Assembly: GCA_003534085.1 (NCBI GenBank)
Contig: DQBY01000042.1
Location: 1-11,917, forward strand
Source: Candidatus Moraniibacteriota bacterium
GTDB taxonomy: Bacteria; Patescibacteriota; Minisyncoccia; Moranbacterales; UBA2206
Direction: 5' to 3'
DNA: 11,917 nucleotides
In this document: positions 1 to 4,850 of the stretch, piece after piece
How positions within the stretch are numbered: the first letter of the stretch is position 1
How the letters are laid out: every line of letters begins with the position of its first letter
Notes under the pieces: model-generated
Databases searched by the model: none
What the model was told of the DNA's origin: nothing
Seen by the model: the letters and a program-made list of their open reading frames with translations, nothing else
Translations under genes and position numbers: made by a program

Positions 1-341
1 CGTTCAAATTGCGATTGGCTTTCGAAATAACAAAAATTAATCATGGAGAATCTGAAGCGGAAAAAGCGAAAGAGTATTTTGTAAATACGTTTTCAAAAAA
101 AGAGATTCCGGTTGAGATCGGAGAGGTGAGAGTTGAGAAAGAGAGCATATCCCTCATTGATTTTATCGTCCTTTCTGGAAACGCAAAAAGTAAAGGCGAC
201 GCGCGAAGAAAGATCGAACAGGGCGGAGTTGAGATAAATCAGCAGAAAGAAACTGATTGGCAGAGAGTTTTGCACAAGAAGGATGACGAAAGTATGATCA
301 AGGTCGGCAAGATTCATTTTGTTAAAATAAAGTTTGAATAA
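1..341 (+). CDS. tyrS: Tyrosyl-tRNA synthetase, C-terminal part (5' end outside window)
   Basis: The reading frame is open from base 3 and runs to a TAA at 339-341, giving about 112 residues; the catalytic Rossmann domain lies upstream of the window. The start of the visible part (LRLAFEITKINHGESEAEKA) matches the segment joining the catalytic core of bacterial TyrRS to its tail, where a helix with 'HG..EA..A' is typical. Residues from about 45 to the end form an S4 RNA-binding domain (SLIDFIVLSGNAKSKGDARR, then IEQGGVEINQ), which in TyrRS helps hold the tRNA. The enzyme charges tRNA-Tyr in the cytoplasm. An internal TTG at base 9 is not a real start because homology continues through it. Another S4 protein is possible in principle, but the linker plus S4 order fits TyrRS well. 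Confidence 0.88.
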   Translation, partial: FKLRLAFEITKINHGESEAEKAKEYFVNTFSKKEIPVEIGEVRVEKESISLIDFIVLSGNAKSKGDARRKIEQGGVEINQQKETDWQRVLHKKDDESMIKVGKIHFVKIKFE

Positions 342-380
342 AAACTTTAATAAAAGCTCTTTAATATTGGAGGATGGATA

Positions 381-521
381 ATGAAAATAGAAGCGGATAT
401 CTGGATCTCAAAAATGACGAGATGGCTCTGTGAATTTTTTCATTATGAAGAAATTGGAAATTTATTAAATGGAGACCATAAGCCTTGGGATAAAATAGCA
501 AGACGAAAGGAGGAAGATTAG
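381..521 (+). CDS. Small hypothetical protein (46 aa), first of three small linked genes
   Basis: ATG at 381 is preceded seven bases upstream by GGAGG (369-373), a strong ribosome binding site, and the frame ends at TAG 519-521. The 46-residue product has no signal peptide or membrane segment. It is rich in tryptophan and charged residues (WISKMTRWLCEFFHYEE near the start, a KPWDKIARRKEED tail), with an amphipathic look. The 3' end of the frame carries the AAAGGAGG that serves the next gene, which begins two bases after this stop, so the two are probably translationally linked. I do not recognise the family. It could be chance, but the binding site, spacing and tight junction argue for a real gene. 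Confidence 0.55.
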   Translation: MKIEADIWISKMTRWLCEFFHYEEIGNLLNGDHKPWDKIARRKEED

Positions 522-523
522 TC

Positions 524-733
524 ATGATGGATTGGAAATCGGTAGTCTTCATTCTCTTCATTTTTTTTGTGGGAACAGCATATTGGTGGGTTCCATTCGT
601 TTCATATTTCCTAATGCGAGCAGCAAAAGTCAGAGTTTTTGATAGGCAAGACGTGGAATCGGGAGAAATGTATGCCGGGGAGGACAAAGAGTCTTTTTCC
701 GACGAGGCCTACTTAGATAAGGAGGGAAGATGA
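524..733 (+). CDS. Small single-pass membrane protein (69 aa), unknown function
   Basis: The ATG at 524 has AAAGGAGG at 506-513, ten bases upstream. After a short MMDWK start, residues about 6-31 are strongly hydrophobic and aromatic (VVFILFIFFVGTAYWWVPFV), enough for one membrane helix. A short basic patch (RAAKVRV) follows, then an acidic, soluble tail of about 30 residues. By the positive-inside rule the basic patch and tail are probably cytoplasmic, which is an inference. It is the middle gene of a three-gene small-ORF group: it starts two bases after the upstream stop, and its own stop overlaps the next start. I do not recognise a family; such small anchored proteins may be subunits or regulators of membrane complexes. 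Confidence 0.65.
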   Translation: MMDWKSVVFILFIFFVGTAYWWVPFVSYFLMRAAKVRVFDRQDVESGEMYAGEDKESFSDEAYLDKEGR

Positions 734-816
734 TGAAGAGGAAAACAGGCTTTTGGAAAATGATCGTTTTAATCGATTCTCTTTATCTGGTTTTTGATTT
801 CTGGTCCTTTCCGTGA
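733..816 (+). CDS. Very small hypothetical peptide (27 aa), last of three small linked genes
   Basis: AAGGAGG at 719-725 precedes two adjacent in-frame ATGs at 730 and 733. The second has the better seven-base spacing and was chosen; its A is the last base of the upstream TGA stop, a coupled TGATG junction. The peptide begins with basic residues (MKRKTGFWK) and continues with a hydrophobic stretch (MIVLIDSLYLVFDFW), so it could be a tiny membrane-associated peptide. It ends at TGA 814-816, 26 bases before a clear terminator. No family is recognised. Its length alone would not support it; the strong binding site, coupling and position do. Confidence 0.45.
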   Translation: MKRKTGFWKMIVLIDSLYLVFDFWSFP

Positions 817-841
817 AAATGACATGGTTATTTAAAAAATG

Positions 842-879
842 CCCCGCATCGAAGCTTTGATGCGGGGTGTACTTTTTTT
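842..879 (+). terminator. Rho-independent terminator after the small-gene group
   Basis: A near-perfect inverted repeat runs from 842 to 867: CCCCGCATC pairs with GATGCGGGG, and the centre contains AAGCTT. A run of seven T (873-879) follows shortly after. This is a strong terminator separating the small-gene group from pheS. The central GAAGCTT is shared with the palindromic repeats in pheT and valS, but the arms differ, so I treat it as an ordinary terminator. Confidence 0.85.
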
Positions 880-890
880 AGGCTTTGTTG

Positions 891-896
891 TACTAT
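891..896 (+). promoter_or_regulatory. Possible -10 element for the pheS operon
   Basis: TACTAT lies just after the terminator and about 60 bases before the pheS start. The hexamer 17 bases upstream (868-873, TGTACT) is a poor -35 match, so support is weak. Some promoter is expected here because the preceding terminator is strong. Confidence 0.25.
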
Positions 897-908
897 TTAA
901 ATGCGATT

Positions 909-944
909 CGAATGACTCGAATGAGCACTCGAATGACACGAATG
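909..944 (+). repeat. CGAATG(A) direct repeats before pheS
   Basis: CGAATGA occurs at 909, 918 and 930, and CGAATG at 939, with start-to-start distances of 9, 12 and 9 bases. All distances are multiples of three, so the ATGs of the four copies fall in one frame. The block occupies most of the leader directly upstream of pheS. Confidence 0.7.
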
Positions 945-962
945 TATCAAGATTATGCTTGA
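912..962 (+). CDS. Possible 16-residue upstream ORF overlapping the pheS start
   Basis: From ATG 912 the frame reads MTRMSTRMTRMYQDYA and ends at TGA 960-962, six to eight bases inside pheS, whose ATG is at 955. Four in-frame ATG codons come from the CGAATG repeats. It has no clear ribosome binding site and no run of phenylalanine codons, so it is not a classical Phe attenuator like pheM. It may be a chance product of the repeat; the overlap would nevertheless allow translational coupling to pheS. Confidence 0.25.
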   Translation: MTRMSTRMTRMYQDYA

Positions 963-1983
963 ACAGAAGATTTTAAATATAAAAATAGAAGCTTTGAAGG
1001 CTATCAAAGAAGCTCGGACGACCGAGCAGCTTTCTGATTTGCGCGTGAAATATTTGGGCAGAAAAAGCGAGCTGAATGAAGTTTTGAAAGGACTCAAGGA
1101 TATGACTCCGGAGGAAAAAAAGAAAGTCGGTCCGATGGCGAACATGGTCAAGCAAGAGATCGAATCCGGATTTCAAGAAGCTGAAAGACTGTTCCGTTCG
1201 AAGAGTTTCAATTTCGAAGCGGAATCGATCGACATCACGATTCCGGGAAAAGAAATAAAGCAAGGACATCTGCACATACTTTCTCAGATACAAAACGAGA
1301 TCGAAGATATCTTCACTTCGATGGGATTTGAAATTGCCGACGGTCCGGAAGTAGAAACCGAATTTTATAATTTCGACGCATTGAACATCCCGAAAGACCA
1401 TCCGGCGCGCGACCTCTGGGACACTTTTTGGATAAAATCGGAAGGAAAAGAAAGGATCGCTTTGCGCCCGCATACTTCGCCTGTGCAGGTCAGGTATATG
1501 GAAAAACATAGGCCGCCATTCCGGATCATCGCTCCCGGAAAGTGTTTTAGAAACGAAGCGACTGATGCGACACATGAACATTCTTTTTATCAATTTGAGG
1601 CCTTGGTCGTTGGAGAAGATATCAATGTTGGACATTTTAAATTTATCGGTGAGCAGTTTTTTTCGAAATTTTTCAATCGGGATATAAAAATCAGATTGCG
1701 CCCGAGCTTTTTTCCGTTTGTAGAACCCGGATTTGAATTCGATATATCCTGTACGGTTTGCGACGGCAAGGGCTGTAAATCATGCAAGGGCGGAGGTTGG
1801 CTGGAAATCGGTGGCGCCGGAATGGTAAATCAGAATGTTTTTGCGGCGGCGGGATATCCAAAAAACAAATATCAAGGCTTTGCCTGGGGATTCGGGCTGG
1901 AAAGATTGGCGATGATGAAATATAAGATTGATGATATTAGATTATTTCATAGCGGAGATTTGAGATTTATAAAGCAGTTTTAA
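955..1983 (+). CDS. pheS: Phenylalanyl-tRNA synthetase alpha subunit
   Basis: This is the class II catalytic subunit that, with PheT as an alpha2beta2 enzyme, joins phenylalanine to tRNA-Phe. Its 342 residues are normal for the family. The N-terminal 85 or so residues form the expected coiled-coil tRNA-binding arm (LRVKYLGRKSELNEVLKGL). Class II motif 2 is at about 198-215 (FRNEATDATHEHSFYQFE) and motif 3 near 309-320 (GFAWGFGLERLAM). A CxxC-x4-CxxC cluster (C266, C269, C274, C277) precedes GWLEIGGAGMV; many non-proteobacterial PheS carry it. ATG 955 is the only ATG after an in-frame stop at 934. No Shine-Dalgarno is visible, and the leader holds CGAATG repeats. The NUDIX gene starts three bases after the stop, and the last 60 or so bases are AT-rich like that gene. 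Confidence 0.97.
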   Translation: MLEQKILNIKIEALKAIKEARTTEQLSDLRVKYLGRKSELNEVLKGLKDMTPEEKKKVGPMANMVKQEIESGFQEAERLFRSKSFNFEAESIDITIPGKEIKQGHLHILSQIQNEIEDIFTSMGFEIADGPEVETEFYNFDALNIPKDHPARDLWDTFWIKSEGKERIALRPHTSPVQVRYMEKHRPPFRIIAPGKCFRNEATDATHEHSFYQFEALVVGEDINVGHFKFIGEQFFSKFFNRDIKIRLRPSFFPFVEPGFEFDISCTVCDGKGCKSCKGGGWLEIGGAGMVNQNVFAAAGYPKNKYQGFAWGFGLERLAMMKYKIDDIRLFHSGDLRFIKQF

Positions 1984-1986
1984 AAT

Positions 1987-2436
1987 ATGAAAATTAGACA
2001 CAAGTTAGTTCCTTCTTCATATCTGATAATATTAGAAAATAATAAAATTTTATTAAGCAGGAGATTTAATACAGGATTTCAAGATGGGAAATATGGGTTG
2101 GTTGCTGGACATGGGGAAGAAAATGAAAGTTTTAAAATGACATTGGTCCGAGAGGCAAAAGAAGAAATTAATATAGATATAGATGCAGAAGATTTAGAGG
2201 TGGTTCATGTCTTAAGCAGGAATGAGAAGCTAAATCCGCAAGAAATCCGGGAACGAATAGATATATTTTTTAAACCTGCAAAATGGAGAGGGGAGATAAA
2301 AAATATGGAACCTGAAAAATGTGATGCTATAGCTTGGTTTCCATTAAGTGATTTACCGGAGAATATAATTCCATATATTAAGTTTGTTATCGAAAATATA
2401 AAGAAAAATATCAATTATAGTGAATTTGGATTTTAA
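1987..2436 (+). CDS. NUDIX hydrolase (MutT-like) placed between pheS and pheT
   Basis: The product has 149 residues and a full NUDIX box at residues 41-63: G41-x5-E47-x7-R55-E56-A-x-E59-E60-x-N62-I63. The metal-binding glutamates are present; the usual glycine near the end is N62, a change some active members tolerate. NUDIX enzymes cleave nucleoside diphosphates linked to another group, such as oxidised dNTPs, NDP-sugars or ADP-ribose; the substrate cannot be told from sequence. It starts three bases after pheS and ends two bases before pheT, so it is co-transcribed. Four 60-base lines counted by hand gave about 30% GC, against about 52% in two lines of pheS, and it favours ATA, TTA and AGA codons. 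This suggests later acquisition into a previously joined pheST pair. No Shine-Dalgarno is seen. Confidence 0.9.
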   Translation: MKIRHKLVPSSYLIILENNKILLSRRFNTGFQDGKYGLVAGHGEENESFKMTLVREAKEEINIDIDAEDLEVVHVLSRNEKLNPQEIRERIDIFFKPAKWRGEIKNMEPEKCDAIAWFPLSDLPENIIPYIKFVIENIKKNINYSEFGF

Positions 2437-2438
2437 TT

Positions 2439-4847
2439 ATGAAGTACAGTTACAATTGGCTAAAAGAACTATCAGGCACAAAAAAAACACCGGAACAACT
2501 GGTTGAGCTTTTGACCATGAAAGCTTTTGAAGTTGAGGGAATTGGAAAAGTTGGCGAAGGTTTGGAGGGAGTTGTTGTTGGAAAAATTTTGGATATTCAA
2601 AAGCATCCGAATGCCGACAAATTACAGCTGACAAAGGTTGATATTGATGGAAAGAAATTAGATATCGTTTGTGGCGCGCATAATATCAAGGTTGGCGATA
2701 AAGTTCCGGTAGCCACTGTGGGTACGAAATTGCCTAATGGTTTGGAGATAAAGCCGGCTGAAATCAGGGGAGAAAAATCGGAAGGCATGCTTTGCGCTGA
2801 AGATGAACTCGGACTTGGGAATGATCATGGCGGGATATTGATTTTGGATGAGGATGCGAAACTCGGAAACGAAGTTTCTGAAGAATTGAAATTGGAAGAT
2901 AATATTTTTGAGATAAAAGTTCTTCCGGATCGCGCGCATGATGCGCTGTCGCATGTCGGCATGGCTCGGGAAATTTGCGCGCTGGAGGGAAGGACTTTCA
3001 AATATGATTCCAAAAAATTGCCAAGTAAAAAAGGCAAGAAGCTAACGGTGGAAATCAAAGATAAAAATCTTTGTCCGCGTTACATGGGCGCGATCATTGA
3101 AAATATTACTGTTCAAGATTCGCCGGCTTGGGCTAAAAACATGCTCAAGAAACTCGGATTGAAACCGATCAATAATGTGGTGGACGCGACCAATTATGTG
3201 ATGTTGGAGCTCGGGCAGCCGTTGCACGCCTTTGATGCATCGCAAATCGCAAATCGCGAATCGCAAATCGAAATTATAGTCCGAAGAGCTAAAGATGGAG
3301 AAGAAATCAAGATATTAGACGGATCCATCAAGAAACTCACCAAAGATGATCTGGTAATTGCTGATCATAAAAAAGCTTTGGCGATTGCCGGCGTAATGGG
3401 CGGAGAAGGATCCGGAATTACGGCGGAAACTAAAACAGTAATCATGGAGGCGGCGAATTTTGCCGCGGCTTCAATCAGAAAAACCAAAACCCGATTGAAT
3501 CTGCAGACAGACGCGGCGTATCGTTTTGAAAAAGACATCGACCCGAACCTGGCAGAATTAGCCATGGCGCGAGTGCTGGAAATCATAAAGATGTTCGGTG
3601 GGGAAACGGTGGAGTTGTCAGATGTGTATCCGAAAGAAGTCGCACCGTGGAAAATTAAATTGGATCTTGATTATATTAATAATTTGCTCGGCGAAAAGAT
3701 AGAAAAAAAGGCGGTTTCAAAAATCTTAGAATCTTTGGGGTTGAGGGTTGCGGGTTATGGATCACAGATCACTGTCACAGTTCCGACTTTCCGGATCGAC
3801 CTGAAAACGCAAGAGGATCTGATCGAAGAGATCGGCCGGGTTTATGGATATGAAAAGATAGCCGCAGTTGCACCGAAAGCCGATATTCAAGTTGCGCCGG
3901 CGAATGAAAAGAGGAGCTTCGAACGGCAGGTGAAAAATATCCTGGTCGGAAATGGATTTTCGGAAGTGTATAGTTATTCTTTCTACAGTGCGCAGGATGC
4001 CGGTTTGGCGCAATTTGGAACAATCAAACATCTTGAACTTCAGAATCCGATGAATCCCGAACAGGCTTTGATGAGAGTGAGCCTCATTCCAAACATGCTT
4101 AAAAATATTCGAGAAAATCTGAAAAATTTCAAAGATTTCAGGATTTTTGAGTCAGGCAGGGTATACTGGTCAAACGGTTCTGTTTTGCCGAGAGAAAGAA
4201 GGATGATTGTAGGAGCGGTCGTTCTCGAGAAGGATAAAAAAGCCGAAAACTTTTACGCAATCAAGGGGTATGTTGATAATATTTTGAATCGACTGGGTAT
4301 TGAAAATCAATACTACGATGATTTTGATGCAACTCCGGTCGAAACTTTTGATAGCCTTTGGCACGCGGGAAGAAGAGGGGAAATAAAGATCGATGGTCCC
4401 GCCTACGCTGAAGCTTCGGCGGGCAAGCATGATCACCCGATCGGATTTTTGGGAGAAATAAACCCGATAGTTCTGGTCGATTTTGATATCCACAAAAGAG
4501 TGGCGATGTTTGAATTTGACCTGGACGCCTTGCAAAGAGACGTGAAGATCGAAAAAGAATACAAAGCGATCAGAAAATTCCCGACCTCGACAAGGGACCT
4601 CTCGATGATCGCGGCTGAAAAGATAAAGGTTTCAGATATTCAGAAGAATATAAAAAAAGCAGGAGAAAAATTAATTTTGGACGTCCAACTGTTCGACGTA
4701 TTTGAAAAAGACGGAAAGACTTCTTTTGCCTTCCACATCGAATTCGGCGCGGACAGGACGCTTGAAAGCAAAGAAGTTGATGAAACGATGCAAAAAATAA
4801 TTTCCGCCTTGGAAAGCAATTTGAAACTTGAGGTTAGAAAGGGATAA
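2439..4847 (+). CDS. pheT: Phenylalanyl-tRNA synthetase beta subunit
   Basis: The 802-residue protein is full length for bacterial PheT and starts typically (MKYSYNWLKELSG). Domains in order: EMAP/tRNA-binding OB fold at about 40-150 (HPNADKLQLTKVDIDG, IRGEKSEGMLCAEDELGL); B3/B4 editing domain at about 205-370 (NNVVDATNYVMLELGQPLHA); B5 at about 400-470; catalytic-like core at about 480-690; C-terminal ferredoxin-like anticodon-binding domain at about 710-802 (KFPTSTRDLSMI). It partners PheS and helps remove misacylated Tyr. Three oddities interrupt the usual sequence without breaking the frame: a heptamer repeat at residues 267-279, a second heptamer repeat at 434-440, and a palindromic repeat encoding PAYAEASAG at 654-662 in a turn before GFLGEINP. 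It starts two bases after the NUDIX stop and ends three bases before valS. Confidence 0.97.
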   Translation: MKYSYNWLKELSGTKKTPEQLVELLTMKAFEVEGIGKVGEGLEGVVVGKILDIQKHPNADKLQLTKVDIDGKKLDIVCGAHNIKVGDKVPVATVGTKLPNGLEIKPAEIRGEKSEGMLCAEDELGLGNDHGGILILDEDAKLGNEVSEELKLEDNIFEIKVLPDRAHDALSHVGMAREICALEGRTFKYDSKKLPSKKGKKLTVEIKDKNLCPRYMGAIIENITVQDSPAWAKNMLKKLGLKPINNVVDATNYVMLELGQPLHAFDASQIANRESQIEIIVRRAKDGEEIKILDGSIKKLTKDDLVIADHKKALAIAGVMGGEGSGITAETKTVIMEAANFAAASIRKTKTRLNLQTDAAYRFEKDIDPNLAELAMARVLEIIKMFGGETVELSDVYPKEVAPWKIKLDLDYINNLLGEKIEKKAVSKILESLGLRVAGYGSQITVTVPTFRIDLKTQEDLIEEIGRVYGYEKIAAVAPKADIQVAPANEKRSFERQVKNILVGNGFSEVYSYSFYSAQDAGLAQFGTIKHLELQNPMNPEQALMRVSLIPNMLKNIRENLKNFKDFRIFESGRVYWSNGSVLPRERRMIVGAVVLEKDKKAENFYAIKGYVDNILNRLGIENQYYDDFDATPVETFDSLWHAGRRGEIKIDGPAYAEASAGKHDHPIGFLGEINPIVLVDFDIHKRVAMFEFDLDALQRDVKIEKEYKAIRKFPTSTRDLSMIAAEKIKVSDIQKNIKKAGEKLILDVQLFDVFEKDGKTSFAFHIEFGADRTLESKEVDETMQKIISALESNLKLEVRKG
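3239..3273 (+). repeat. Heptamer tandem repeat inside pheT (ATCGCAA units)
   Basis: Four seven-base units, ATCGCAA, ATCGCAA, ATCGCGA, ATCGCAA, run from 3239 to 3266 and are followed by a degenerate ATCGAAA. In pheT they encode SQIANRESQIE, directly after the conserved HAFDA of the B3/B4 domain and before IIVRRAKDG. Homologues usually have a shorter loop here, so the repeat appears to have lengthened a surface loop by a few residues. Confidence 0.75.
3738..3758 (+). repeat. Second heptamer tandem repeat inside pheT (GGGTTGN units)
   Basis: Three seven-base units, GGGTTGA, GGGTTGC and GGGTTAT, lie end to end. Three heptamers equal 21 bases, so the frame is kept. They encode most of GLRVAGYG at a turn in the B5 domain, before QITVTVPTFRIDL. 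The copy number is low, so chance is possible. Confidence 0.5.
4398..4424 (+). repeat. Palindromic repeat, copy A, in frame within pheT
   Basis: Arms CCCGCC (4398-4403) and GGCGGG (4418-4423) flank an interior with GCTGAAGCTTC. The 27 bases are read as nine codons, PAYAEASAG. The position is between EIKIDG and the GFLGEINP strand of the catalytic-like core, where homologues have a short turn. It matches copy B in valS at 23 of 27 positions by eye, in the same frame. Confidence 0.85.
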
Positions 4848-4850
4848 TCT

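Noticed and set aside
842..867. The terminator hairpin as a sixth copy of the palindromic repeat family
   Set aside because: It shares the central GAAGCTT but not the arms or the CTACG/CTTCGG parts, and the trailing T-run explains it fully as a terminator.
897..954. A T-box or amino-acid attenuator upstream of pheS
   Set aside because: The leader is too short, has no T-box sequence or antiterminator pair, and the upstream ORF has no phenylalanine codons.
1013..1028. A perfect 6-bp hairpin (GCTCGG/CCGAGC) inside pheS
   Set aside because: It encodes ordinary conserved residues of the PheS N-terminal arm and has no similar copy here, so it is likely chance.
973..1635. A 220-codon open frame on the reverse strand inside pheS
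   Set aside because: It is a shadow of pheS on the opposite strand, with no start signal and no recognisable domain; the forward frame has all PheS motifs.
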